Assembly: GCA_964235605.1 (NCBI GenBank)
Contig: CAXSCR010000052.1
Span: 1 to 33,419 of the forward strand
Source of the DNA: DATCRE01 sp964235605
GTDB taxonomy: Bacteria > Bacteroidota > Bacteroidia > Cytophagales > Cyclobacteriaceae
DNA: 33,419 nt
Direction of reading: 5' to 3'
The number at the start of each line of letters is the position of its first letter. The first letter of the stretch is position 1. Of this stretch, positions 25,787-33,419 are shown one piece after another. A model generated the notes under the pieces. That model made no database searches. It worked only from the letters and a program-made list of their open reading frames with translations, and had not been told where the DNA came from. The position numbers and the translations under genes were made by a program.

Positions 25787-26796
25787 GTTCTAGCAATTAA
25801 AATTGACATGTCATCATTTTTGCGTGCACTTTCTTTATAGATAACAGCAGCGAGCATGAGTGGATCATATCTTAATATAGCAGGGAATTGGGCAAGATCC
25901 CACCGTGTCTTAATGCCATCAGATGCCATGATAAGGCACTGTTGTTTGCCTAGCTCCAATTCATGGTTTTTTAATGTAACAGGAACATTTAGCCCGATAA
26001 TACCATTATAGCTAATATAGGTTTTTGCGTTTAGTACGCCATCATAAATTTTAGTTGCAATGTTTCCAACGCCACAAATTTTCCATTTTTTCAGGCGGTG
26101 ATCTACGATGACAACGGTGCCAACTAGGCCACGCGATTTTTTTACGGTATCATGTATATGTTTAATTATGGTTACAGGGTCGTAGTCCAAGCACATTTTG
26201 AAATTAGTAATAGCAAGTTGTACGGCGTAATGAGCTTCTTTACCATGCCCTAAGCCGTCTCCCATAAATATTTTTGTGTAATCGTTATTAACAGAAACTT
26301 GAAATCCATCACCACTTACAGTCTGACCCGGTTTTGCAATATTAAGCGCCTTAAATTTAACAGGTGCAGAATCTAGAAAGGCAATGTGTGGGTCTGCGTG
26401 TATTTTACAATAGCATACCGTGCCCCATTTTACAATAGAATAAATCTGAAATAGATTGCTGAGTCTTTCGAGTGCGCCTAAACCTTGCCCTAATGTTTTT
26501 GTTGTAGAGACTCCATCTTTCATAGCATGGTTAATGTCTTTGATGCCGGGGCCGCTATCAATGCATAGAATTTCGAATACCTTCTTTTCATTCTCTATTG
26601 AAAACCGATAGAGTAATTCGCCTTTTGTGGCATGCTTAATAATATTTGAGGTTAGTTCAGAAACTGCAATATCAATAATGCCAACCCGTGACGTGCTGAA
26701 CAATTGATGAATTGCTTCATTATGGATTTCTCTTTTGACGAAAGCGACGAAGCTTCTATCCACAATTTCATAGCTTGTAAAAGGGCGATTATCCAT
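25783..26796 (-). CDS. RsbT/RsbW-like ATPase fused to a PP2C (SpoIIE/RsbX-like) phosphatase
   Basis: A 337-residue two-domain protein. Residues 1-135 are a GHKL-type anti-sigma kinase fold with an intact N-box (AVSELTSNIIKH, Asn51), DSGPGI at 80-85 and GQGLGALERL at 103-112, so ATP binding is expected. Residues 150-337 are a PP2C phosphatase with SGDG (161-164), MGDGLGHGKEA (Asp180), a LIMASDGI segment and a final NDDMSILIAR. RsbX-type phosphatases dephosphorylate RsbS and RsbR to reset the stressosome; the extra ATPase domain is unusual for RsbX but recalled from other 'RsbT co-antagonist' proteins in non-Firmicute clusters. The gene overlaps rsbT by eight bases and the kinase by four, so the operon is tightly coupled. 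Confidence 0.9.
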   Translation of the reverse strand: MDNRPFTSYEIVDRSFVAFVKREIHNEAIHQLFSTSRVGIIDIAVSELTSNIIKHATKGELLYRFSIENEKKVFEILCIDSGPGIKDINHAMKDGVSTTKTLGQGLGALERLSNLFQIYSIVKWGTVCYCKIHADPHIAFLDSAPVKFKALNIAKPGQTVSGDGFQVSVNNDYTKIFMGDGLGHGKEAHYAVQLAITNFKMCLDYDPVTIIKHIHDTVKKSRGLVGTVVIVDHRLKKWKICGVGNIATKIYDGVLNAKTYISYNGIIGLNVPVTLKNHELELGKQQCLIMASDGIKTRWDLAQFPAILRYDPLMLAAVIYKESARKNDDMSILIART

Positions 26797-27205
26797 TCTT
26801 CCATTTTATAACTGTAATTGTTGTGCCCTTCCCTATTTGTGATTCAATGATGAATTCATTGACCAATCTTTTTGCACCGGGTAATCCAAGGCCTAAGCTT
26901 TTGCCTGTAGAATAACCATCCTTCATTGCCAAGTTAATATCAGGTATACCGGGGCCTTGATCGGAAAAAGTTAACCGGATGCCGGTATCTCTTCCTTTAC
27001 TTATTACCTCTATTAGAGAGGTGCCACCTTTACCGTACTTTAACATGTTACGAACAAGTTCGCTAGCGGCTGTAATGAGTTTAGTTTGATTAACAAGGCC
27101 CATTCCAATTTTAACCGCATACTCTTTCACTCTGTTGCGATATGGTACAACATCTTGTTCTTTAATTATAGGTAACTGATCTTTATTAAGAACAATGATC
27201 GTCAT
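26789..27205 (-). CDS. rsbT: RsbT serine/threonine kinase (stressosome switch)
   Basis: A 138-residue GHKL kinase that phosphorylates RsbS and RsbR and is held by the stressosome until stress releases it. Motifs: NQTKLITAASELVRNMLKYGKGG with N-box Asn53, DQGPGIPDI with Asp82, and STGKSLGLGLPGAKRLV forming the ATP lid. This is the canonical RsbT layout, including the KYGKGG after the N-box. The frame extends upstream to 27268, but those 21 Lys/Arg-rich residues overlap rsbS and are not family-like, so the ATG at 27205 was chosen; it overlaps the end of rsbS by 20 bases. In the classical system freed RsbT activates RsbU; no rsbU, rsbV, rsbW or sigB lies in this window, so a different target is implied. 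Confidence 0.92.
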   Translation of the reverse strand: MTIIVLNKDQLPIIKEQDVVPYRNRVKEYAVKIGMGLVNQTKLITAASELVRNMLKYGKGGTSLIEVISKGRDTGIRLTFSDQGPGIPDINLAMKDGYSTGKSLGLGLPGAKRLVNEFIIESQIGKGTTITVIKWKNG

Positions 27206-27581
27206 CCTGGATTTCTTCTTCTTGGATAGAAATTTTTGACCGTAATAACGCCATGCCTTTCTCAACATTTAAAGCACTGTAAACGCCCTTAAGTGGTAAG
27301 CCAAGTTCAATTAACGTTATTGCTACAGCGGGTTGCATACCAACTACCACCGTTTCAGCATCCATTACTTTTGTCATCATAGCAATGTTACCCAGTATGC
27401 GGCCCATAAACGAATCAATAATGGAAACAGCAGAAATATCTATGAGCACACCGCGTGCTCCTGTTTTCTTTACCGTCAGGATAAGATCTGACTCAAGATT
27501 TTCAGCTAGTCTGTCGTAAAGATCAACTTGTATCGTTACCAGCAAGAACTTACCCATTGTGAGTATAGGTATCTTCTCCAT
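27186..27581 (-). CDS. rsbS: RsbS antagonist, STAS-domain stressosome scaffold
   Basis: A single STAS domain of 131 residues that co-assembles with RsbR into the stressosome core and binds RsbT. VLIDISAVSIIDSFMGR carries the phosphorylation serine, Ser57, aligned with Ser59 of B. subtilis RsbS. The early TMGKFLLVTIQ strand and ETVVVGMQPAVAITLIELGL helix are also family-typical. About 15 acidic residues (IQEEEIQDDDHCS) extend the end beyond the usual STAS domain. It begins five bases after the rsbR stop, and rsbT starts inside its 3' end. Confidence 0.92.
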   Translation of the reverse strand: MEKIPILTMGKFLLVTIQVDLYDRLAENLESDLILTVKKTGARGVLIDISAVSIIDSFMGRILGNIAMMTKVMDAETVVVGMQPAVAITLIELGLPLKGVYSALNVEKGMALLRSKISIQEEEIQDDDHCS

Positions 27582-27586
27582 ATGTA

Positions 27587-28456
27587 TTAATTAAAATTGG
27601 TTGGTTGTTGTTTCTTTTTTGCTATTACTTCAAGCTGAAGAATTTTAAAGGCATGTTGCAATGCACTTGCTAACGTTGACTTTGTAATGATGTTTGATAA
27701 ATCAATACCAAGATGAACAACGGTTTGGGCAATCTCAGGACGAATACCACTGATGATGCACTCAGCACCCATCAGTCTTGTTGCGCTTACCGTTTTAATC
27801 AAATGCTGTGCTACAAGTGAATCGACAGTTGGCACACCAGAAATATCAAGGATCGCGATGCTGCTTCCAGACTCTACAATTTCTTGGAGTAAATTCTCCA
27901 TCACCACTTGGGTGCGTGAGCTATCTAATGTACCAATAATAGGCAACGCAAGAATTCCATCCCAGATGCGTATTACAGGTGTAGAAATCTCTGCCATTTC
28001 ATCGGTTTGACGAAGGATGACTTCTTCGCGGCCTTTCAAAAAGGTTTCGAAAGTAGATAGGGTGAAGCTATCCATGATGAGTGTTAGCTTTTGATTTTGC
28101 TCATATAACGTAGCAGGATCTTTTATTTCTTGCTGTAACTCCTTTAGAATGGCACTTTTAAGACTGAAGACATAGGTTCCGGTTTCCTTTGGAGAGAAGC
28201 CTTGTCTTGCGCGTGAGATTGAAATGGCTGAAAGTATTTCTACAACCTTATCAAAATCATCTGATCGGCTATCGTCAATGCTTTGGTCGTTAAGTGAATC
28301 AATAAAACAATTAATTAATTCTTCAGATTGACTTCTCAAATCATCATTGCTCATTAAATCATCACGAAGATTAGGGTCTTCTAACAAGCTTGTTAACCAT
28401 TGTTCTAAAATATTTTTCTTTTGCTTTTTTAAGATTTTAATGGCTTCGTTTTTCAT
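27587..28456 (-). CDS. rsbR: RsbR-type co-antagonist, stressosome sensor-scaffold (RsbRD_N plus STAS)
   Basis: A 289-residue RsbR paralogue. The N-terminal ~150 residues are helical (LEQWLTSLLEDPNLRDDLMS..., then FSPKETGTYVFSLKSAI), matching the RsbRD_N type rather than the globin-like domain of RsbRA. The linker helix ends in REEVILRQTDEMAEISTPVIRIWDGILALPIIGTLD. The STAS domain carries the two regulatory positions as serines: Ser179 (LDSSR) and Ser213 (TVDSLVA), spaced 34 residues like Thr171 and Thr205 of B. subtilis RsbRA. No haem ligand or flavin pocket is evident, so the stimulus is unknown. Only one rsbR is present. The 53-base gap to the upstream receiver gene suggests a shared transcript. 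Confidence 0.9.
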   Translation of the reverse strand: MKNEAIKILKKQKKNILEQWLTSLLEDPNLRDDLMSNDDLRSQSEELINCFIDSLNDQSIDDSRSDDFDKVVEILSAISISRARQGFSPKETGTYVFSLKSAILKELQQEIKDPATLYEQNQKLTLIMDSFTLSTFETFLKGREEVILRQTDEMAEISTPVIRIWDGILALPIIGTLDSSRTQVVMENLLQEIVESGSSIAILDISGVPTVDSLVAQHLIKTVSATRLMGAECIISGIRPEIAQTVVHLGIDLSNIITKSTLASALQHAFKILQLEVIAKKKQQPTNFN

Positions 28457-28509
28457 AATGATGGTATATTGTAGGGCAAAATAAATTAATAGTTTTTGTG
28501 CTGCAAGTA

Positions 28510-28893
28510 TTAAAAAAAATTGCTTAATAGGGCGGTTAGATCTGGTATATAGTAAGGTTTAGTGATAAAGGCGAAGGCACCCAAATTTTTAGTTCTAGCA
28601 ATGTCTTCTTCTCGGCAGGAGGTGCTATAAATTACTACGGGAATGTTACACAGTTTTGAATTTTCTTTTAGCCGAGTCAAAAAGTCGAACCCATTGATGA
28701 TCGGCATGTTCAAATCTAAGAAAATAATATCAGGAATAACAGTGTGCTCATTGGTTAGCATGCTTAAAGCTTTTAAGCCATTATCAGCATTTAGAAAAGT
28801 AATTGATTTGTTCAATTCTTTAAGAGCGATGGAAAATAGCAGCTGGTCATCATGATCATCATCTATTAAAAGGCAGTGTTTAGCATAAGCCAT
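28510..28893 (-). CDS. Single-domain response regulator (CheY/Rcp1-like receiver)
   Basis: A stand-alone receiver domain of 127 residues without an output domain. The acidic pocket is Asp11-Asp12 (LLIDDDHDD), the phosphorylation site Asp60 (FLDLNMP), then Ser90/Thr91 in VVIYSTS and Lys112 in ITKPYY. The insert-bearing 'DLNMPIINGFDFL' form is of the Rcp1/CheY-like class common in Bacteroidota. It is the first gene of the minus-strand cluster and is a likely phospho-acceptor for the histidine kinase at the other end of the operon, with the Rsb genes between them. The partner assignment is inference. Confidence 0.9.
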   Translation of the reverse strand: MAYAKHCLLIDDDHDDQLLFSIALKELNKSITFLNADNGLKALSMLTNEHTVIPDIIFLDLNMPIINGFDFLTRLKENSKLCNIPVVIYSTSCREEDIARTKNLGAFAFITKPYYIPDLTALLSNFF

Positions 28894-29525
28894 TAGAAAA
28901 AAGCAATCGCGTGCCCGTTAAATGAAATACTAGTTAAATAAAATAATAACGAAGAGGAGCAAGTCTGTACCATAATAACGAAGGTAAGATACAAGCAAGA
29001 ATTTATATTTTAAGATAATAGTTAATTTAATTAATATTAATGGTTAACGGTGTTATCTGGTATATTCATATAAGATAAACGATTAGCTACTATCTGCCTG
29101 AGAAACACAAGGAGATTTTGATACAATGAAACAGATTTGAGGATTTCTAATGGCAGGCATATCTTATTACTGTTGGTCCGGCCAAAGATTGAATAAGTTG
29201 TAGCGCTCCTTACAGAGGCTTCCGGAATCTTGCACCTAATGAAAGCTAGAGGCAGGAGGAGATAAGTGCTACTGAGCGAAATTAAATTATGTGCTCAGAC
29301 TTAAATTGCAGTTCTTGGAAAGAACATTTTACATAATCTCTCTAAAAGGGTGTATTAAACACACACTCTGATATCGCATGTAAAGGTCGATTCTGATCAA
29401 AAAACCAGGCATTGAATACTTCTTACTTTCACCAGGGTTGTAAAAGATTAGCAATAGGCACCCAATTAAGTTATTCTATTTTGTATATATTGTATGCAAG
29501 AAATCCAGAATGTAATTACATATAA
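28894..29525. other. Divergent promoter region between the stressosome cluster and the propeller sensor
   Basis: No gene is supported in these 632 bases. The left part (28894-29110) is very AT-rich and should carry the promoter of the minus-strand cluster. The centre holds dispersed repeat copy C (29187-29318). AGGTCGATTCTGATCAAAAA (29384) follows, and the last 60 bases before 29526 contain TATTTTGTATATATTGTATG. No exact match to the TTTG/TAnnTTTG consensus could be fixed with confidence. Confidence 0.5.
29187..29318 (+). repeat. Dispersed repeat, copy C
   Basis: Begins GATTGAATAAGTTGTAGCG, then CTCCTTACAGAGGCTTCC, GGAATCTTGCACCTAATGA, GGAGGAGATAAGTGCTACTG, GAAATTAAATTATGTGCTCA and GACTTAAATTGCAGTTCTTG. 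It matches copy A best in its centre (AATCTTGCAC.TAATGA) and copy B best at its end (CAGACTTAAAT..CAGT.CTTG). It lies 5.3 kb from copy B, in the same orientation. Confidence 0.75.
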
Positions 29526-32500
29526 ATGTTGCACGTATTTCAGCTTATATTTTTATATGGGGCTCTTTTGTGCATTACCGCTACTAATTTAGTAGCTCAA
29601 GCTATTCGGTTTGATCATCTATCCATAAAACAGGGATTATCACAAGGTAATGTTTGGGACATTCATCAAGATCATCTTGGTTTTATTTGGGTGGGTACAG
29701 AAGATGGACTCAACATGTATAATGGCTATAATTTCATAGTCTTTCGTAATAATCCTGCTGATTCCACCAGTATCAGTAACAACAACATTGAATCTTTTAT
29801 AGAAGATAAAGCAGGTAATTTATGGATAGCTACGCAGCATGGACTTAATTACTATGACCGAGCAAAAAATAACTTTAAAAGATTTTATCATGATCCAACC
29901 GACCTTGGCTCGCTCAGCAGCGACGATATTGGTGATATATTAATTGATTCAAACAATAATTTATGGGTGGCTACAACAAATGGCCTTAACTGGTATGACT
30001 CCGCGGAACATAAATTTATACATTTTTATAATGACCCTAAAAATCCAAAATCTCTGGCCAACAACATCATAGAAGACATAGCAGAAGATCTTGATGGTCA
30101 GTTGTGGATTGGTACTGATGGTGGTCTCAGTATGCTCGATACTGATCATAAAGATTTTCAGAATTTTCATCACCAAGCTAATGACAGTAGCTCGTTAAGT
30201 AGCAATAGAATCACAGCGTTATATGTAGATAAACAAAATGTATTGTGGATAGGCACTTCTGATAATGGTTTAAATAAAAAGCATGCTCAGAGTCATGACT
30301 TTGTGCGTTATGTACATGATCCTTCTAATGAAAAAAGCATTGGCAATAATTATGTATGCGCTATGGCAGAGAATAAGGATGGTGAACTATGGGTAGCCAC
30401 TGATGGATCACTAAACTTTATGAATAAGAACGCCAATACATTTGAGCGGTTTGTACAAATACAAGGCGATGAGACAAGTTTAAACAGCAGCATAATTCTT
30501 GAACTTTGCTTTGATGTAAATGATAGAATGTGGGTGGGGACACGATTTGGTGGTATCAATATTTATGACAAAGACCGATACGGTTTCAAACATTTTAAAT
30601 TCAGTAATAACAACAAGAATGGTCTTAACAACAATAACATTACCGACTTTGCTGAAGATAAAAATGGTAATATTTACGTTGGTACTGATGGTGGTAGTAT
30701 AAATTATTACGATCGCGCAAAAGGCAAGTTTACAAACCTCTTTGATAAGTTTAGTAACAACAAAGTTCTGGCGTTGGCCCTAGATAAGGATGAAGGTTTA
30801 TGGGTAGGAATGTGGGAGGGTGGTTTGAATTATTACGATACAAAAACCAAGAAAGTAAAGCATTACCTGAATGATCCTTCAAATTCGAGAAGCTTAAGTG
30901 ATAATAACGTTTTTGACATTCTTATTGATTCAAAAGGCACTGTATGGATTGGTACTTGGGGTAATGGCTTAAATAAGTATAATCCCAATACCGATGACTT
31001 TACGCAATATGTTAATGATAAGCATAATGAAAAGACATTCTCAGGTTCTTCAATAGCCTATCTTATGGAAGATTCGCAAGGCTATATATGGATTGCAACA
31101 GAAGAGTTAGGTTTAGATAAGTTCGACCCGCGCACAGAAATTTTCACACATCATCAAGCGGGTACAATGTCTGGTCAGTTAAGCGGAAATAATATATCCT
31201 CATTAATGGAAGATTCAGAAAAGAGGATTTGGATTGGCACTATTGGTTCAGGACTTAATGTTTTCGATCCTAAAACAGAAACGTTTAAAACCTATAGACA
31301 GAAAGAGGGGCTGCCCAACGACGGTATCGTTGGACTCTTGGATGATTCTGAAAAAAATATTTGGGTTAGCACAAATAAAGGGTTAAGCAGATTTAACCCA
31401 AAAGCGATGAGCTTCAGAAATTTCACAGAAACAGATGGACTGCAAAGCGATCAATTTAACATTTGGTCATTTGCCAAGCTTTCAACTGGTGAACTTCTTT
31501 TTGGCGGTACTAATGGTTTCAATCTTTTTAATCCCATAGCAATAAAAGACAATGGATATAAGTCGCCGGTATACATCACCGATTTTAAATTGTTTAACAA
31601 ACCGGTGCCCATAGGTGAAAACGAAATTCTTAAGAAAAACATCATACTAACTCAAGAAATCAAACTTCAATATTTCGAGAATAGTTTTTCTTTCGAATTC
31701 ACCACTTTGAATTATCGAAATTCAGAAAAGAATAATTACAAATACAGAATGGAGGGGTTTGAAAAAGAATGGGTTGAAACCGGTAATGAAAGAAGAGCTT
31801 CCTATACGAACATAAGTCCTGGAGAATACACGTTCTTGGTAATGGCTTCAAATAATGATGGGGTTTGGAGTGATAAGATTGCTGCCATCAAAGTAAAAGT
31901 TGTGCCTCCTTTATGGATGACATGGTGGTTCAGAGCAACAATAATAACATTGCTGGCCACGGGCGTTGTAGCATATATGCGTTACAATAGAAAAAAAGTA
32001 AACGATCAGGAAGCCAAGCTTAACAGCATTATCAATGAGCGTACCCGCGAAATAACCATTAAGAATGAAGAATTGATTAACAAATCAGAACAAGAAAAAG
32101 CACATACTTGGATTTCACAAGGATTAACCGTTGTAAGCGAAAACATTAGTAAGCATAGCCACGAATTAAATGTCTTAACTCGGCAACTATTAAAAAGTAT
32201 AGTTCTGTATTGTAATGCCCAGCAAGGAATTTTGGTTCTTGGCGTAAAAGACGACCCAACGGATGAACACCTAAAAGTATTCGCACGATACGGATCGAAT
32301 CAAAAACAATTACAGTATGAAAGAATTGAAATTGGTAGCGGAATAGTAGGTGAAACCTATAGGGATAAGGAAAAGAAAATACTTACACATTTGCCGGCGG
32401 GGTATATTAAAATTGAATCTGGTCTAGGAGAGGCTGTTCCTTCAAAGATTATAGTAATGCCGCTTAAGTCAGAAGATGGTGAAATAGTTGGTGTTATTGA

Positions 32501-32837
32501 ATTAGCATTTTTAAATGATATACTCCCAATCACAGAAACATTTCTTGACAAAGTTTCAGGCCTTATCGCATTGAATATTGTTGCAGCTACGCTTACGCAA
32601 AAGGCAATGGGTCTATTAGCTAAATCAAATGAGCAGTCAGAACAGATGCGTGCGCAGGAAGAAGCACTGAAACAGAGCGCTGAAGAGATAGAGGTTACTC
32701 AAAACGAATTAAAAAGACGTGAGGATGAGTTTTTAATAGAAATGGAACAATCTAAACAACGCGAACTCGCAGCTTCGAAAAGGATTGAGGAATTACAGTC
32801 CATCCTGGAATCCAAATTAGATAGTAGAAGCATGTAG
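29526..32837 (+). CDS. Two-propeller, Y_Y_Y-domain membrane sensor with cytoplasmic GAF domain and no kinase
   Basis: An 1103-residue envelope protein. A signal-like hydrophobic N-terminus (about 1-26, ending NLVAQA) precedes 14 copies of a blade motif of the form D..G.LWIGT..GLN.YD, which I counted from IWVGTEDGLNMYN to FGGTNGFNLFN; this is two seven-bladed regulator propellers (about 30-680). A Y_Y_Y domain follows (about 715-785, with YKYRMEGFEKEW and SPGEYTFLVMASN), then one transmembrane helix (about 800-818, WWFRATIITLLATGVVAYM), a coiled coil, a GAF domain (about 885-1020, with GSGIVGETYRD and IIVMPLKSEDG) and a long C-terminal coiled coil (about 1030-1103). Relatives usually end in a histidine kinase or DNA-binding domain; none is here. 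The ligand is unknown, though carbohydrates are frequent. It is transcribed away from the stressosome cluster. Confidence 0.92.
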   Translation: MLHVFQLIFLYGALLCITATNLVAQAIRFDHLSIKQGLSQGNVWDIHQDHLGFIWVGTEDGLNMYNGYNFIVFRNNPADSTSISNNNIESFIEDKAGNLWIATQHGLNYYDRAKNNFKRFYHDPTDLGSLSSDDIGDILIDSNNNLWVATTNGLNWYDSAEHKFIHFYNDPKNPKSLANNIIEDIAEDLDGQLWIGTDGGLSMLDTDHKDFQNFHHQANDSSSLSSNRITALYVDKQNVLWIGTSDNGLNKKHAQSHDFVRYVHDPSNEKSIGNNYVCAMAENKDGELWVATDGSLNFMNKNANTFERFVQIQGDETSLNSSIILELCFDVNDRMWVGTRFGGINIYDKDRYGFKHFKFSNNNKNGLNNNNITDFAEDKNGNIYVGTDGGSINYYDRAKGKFTNLFDKFSNNKVLALALDKDEGLWVGMWEGGLNYYDTKTKKVKHYLNDPSNSRSLSDNNVFDILIDSKGTVWIGTWGNGLNKYNPNTDDFTQYVNDKHNEKTFSGSSIAYLMEDSQGYIWIATEELGLDKFDPRTEIFTHHQAGTMSGQLSGNNISSLMEDSEKRIWIGTIGSGLNVFDPKTETFKTYRQKEGLPNDGIVGLLDDSEKNIWVSTNKGLSRFNPKAMSFRNFTETDGLQSDQFNIWSFAKLSTGELLFGGTNGFNLFNPIAIKDNGYKSPVYITDFKLFNKPVPIGENEILKKNIILTQEIKLQYFENSFSFEFTTLNYRNSEKNNYKYRMEGFEKEWVETGNERRASYTNISPGEYTFLVMASNNDGVWSDKIAAIKVKVVPPLWMTWWFRATIITLLATGVVAYMRYNRKKVNDQEAKLNSIINERTREITIKNEELINKSEQEKAHTWISQGLTVVSENISKHSHELNVLTRQLLKSIVLYCNAQQGILVLGVKDDPTDEHLKVFARYGSNQKQLQYERIEIGSGIVGETYRDKEKKILTHLPAGYIKIESGLGEAVPSKIIVMPLKSEDGEIVGVIELAFLNDILPITETFLDKVSGLIALNIVAATLTQKAMGLLAKSNEQSEQMRAQEEALKQSAEEIEVTQNELKRREDEFLIEMEQSKQRELAASKRIEELQSILESKLDSRSM

Positions 32838-33327
32838 TTCTCTAATGGTACTTAATGTGATCAATAGTGTAAAGAAAAATAGCGTTAGCCAAAAGCTGAA
32901 ATCTTAAAGTGGCATCCTCAAGAATTCAAAAGGTAGTTATAACGCTTACCTTAAATTTTATGATACGCATAAAATTCACTCAAGCACCAAAGATCAAAAA
33001 ACAGCAGTTAATCAAAAGTTGGCAAAAAATATCAACCCTGTTACAATTTTAGATTATTCAGAAAACGTAAAGTGATCCGTATCTTAGCATATACATTATA
33101 GTGCCCTCCCTAAAATACCTTCACCTGATTTTGCTGACTTAGAATTACTTTTTTATATTCGTTTACAACGCCCATCTATCTGCCCGTAAGGGTAGTAGGT
33201 GGGCCTTTTTCATACACCATGCATGTCCGTCACAAGTTGTCGGAGCTAATGAATTTATTTAAGTAGACGTAATGGTTCTATCTGATTGAAGTCGGATCAG
33301 TAAAACCAAAATCTTAAATCAGATTTT
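32838..33327. other. Intergenic region after the propeller sensor
   Basis: About 490 bases with no supported gene. AT-rich until 33110; a terminator-like hairpin lies at 33170-33210. The remainder shows only CGTCACAAGTTGTC (33228-33241), which also occurs at 8198-8211 and is probably chance. Confidence 0.5.
33170..33210 (+). terminator. Candidate intrinsic terminator
   Basis: GCCCATCTATCTGCCC (33170-33185), a GTAA loop and GGGTAGTAGGTGGGC (33190-33204) form an imperfect hairpin with a 5-bp GC base, G-U pairs in the middle and a CCC/GGG top, followed by CTTTTT (33205-33210). It lies 330 bases after the propeller gene, so it could also end a minus-strand or lost gene; only the plus-strand side has a T tract. 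Confidence 0.6.
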
Positions 33328-33419
33328 ATGACAGGTTCAGTTGCTTTAGATGTTGTTATTGGTCTGTATCCACACCACGAAGTACATATTTTCTGTTCTT
33401 TATTTGCTTTTATTTTTGT
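33328..33419 (+). CDS. Possible start of a membrane protein gene running off the window
   Basis: An ATG at 33328 opens a frame to the window edge, beginning MTGSVALDVVIGL, then YPHHEVH and IFCSLFAFIF. The first 13 residues resemble the start of a family I loosely recall from Cytophagales with ALDVAIGLIFIYLL, but the charged YPHHEVH interrupts the expected hydrophobic run. It may be partly decayed, or the resemblance may be chance. Only 30 codons can be seen. Confidence 0.25.
   Translation, partial: MTGSVALDVVIGLYPHHEVHIFCSLFAFIF

Noticed and set aside
27206..27268. Upstream extension of rsbT (21 Lys/Arg-rich residues).
   Set aside because: These codons lie fully inside rsbS and are not found in RsbT proteins; the ATG at 27205 begins the family-like sequence.
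8198..33241. CGTCACAAGTTGTC at 8198-8211 and again at 33228-33241, considered as a pair of att sites or element ends.
   Set aside because: A 14-base match is expected to occur about once or more by chance when a 33-kb window is compared with itself on both strands, and the flanks do not match.
1..33419. Search for tRNA and rRNA genes.
   Set aside because: No cloverleaf with a GGTTCGANTCC-like arm and no conserved rRNA words were recognised on either strand by reading; a covariance search was not possible.

Overview
The window looks like chromosomal DNA from a member of the Bacteroidota, most likely the order Cytophagales. This rests on recalled protein character (Bacteroidota-type IleRS and LspA, a Y_Y_Y-domain propeller sensor, DUF4377-type and other small lipoproteins, an ECF sigma factor paired with a membrane protein), on low G+C, on the near absence of Shine-Dalgarno sequences and on GTCCC/GGGAC palindromic intergenic repeats. 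No database search was possible, so the taxonomy is inference.

Layout. (1) 1-1647: a solitary tyrosine recombinase on the minus strand, with a cluster of GTGCA inverted and direct repeats at its 3' end, then a gene-free stretch. (2) 1648-7760: housekeeping genes ileS, lspA and an APC amino-acid permease on the plus strand, separated by short degenerate arrays with a 7-base period; a strong intrinsic terminator follows the permease. (3) 7761-16581: an accessory block. Three degenerate ~30-base repeats resembling IS21-type ends and a nested hairpin come first, then a complete type I Wadjet operon jetABCD, which is followed on the same strand by both exonuclease VII subunits, xseA and xseB. (4) 16582-20603: a decayed stretch with the tail of a Gfo/Idh/MocA-like oxidoreductase, a frameshifted DUF4377-like lipoprotein, an SRPBCC protein, another lipoprotein, and an ECF sigma factor/membrane protein/DUF4177-like trio. 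(5) 20766-24130: a membrane-anchored GH20 hexosaminidase on the minus strand, then about 950 bases of dense intergenic repeats. (6) 24131-28893: a minus-strand stressosome operon read as response regulator, RsbR, RsbS, RsbT, an RsbT-like ATPase fused to a PP2C phosphatase, and a PAS histidine kinase. (7) 29526-32837: divergent from it, a very large two-propeller, Y_Y_Y, GAF sensor with no kinase domain. (8) The right edge holds a terminator and perhaps the start of another gene.

How the parts work together. Wadjet JetABC is an SMC-type motor that recognises small circular DNA by extrusion, and JetD is the TOPRIM nuclease that cuts it; the adjoining exonuclease VII could degrade or process the linear products, which is inference from linkage. 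The stressosome operon keeps the RsbR-RsbS-RsbT switch and an RsbX-like phosphatase but has no sigma-B regulators. Its last gene is a histidine kinase whose N-terminus looks like an RsbT fold that has lost its ATP-binding residues, suggesting that stressosome state is read out through a two-component pathway. This, the Wadjet-exonuclease VII linkage, and a previously unnamed ~130-150 base dispersed repeat present three times around the stressosome locus are the most interesting observations.
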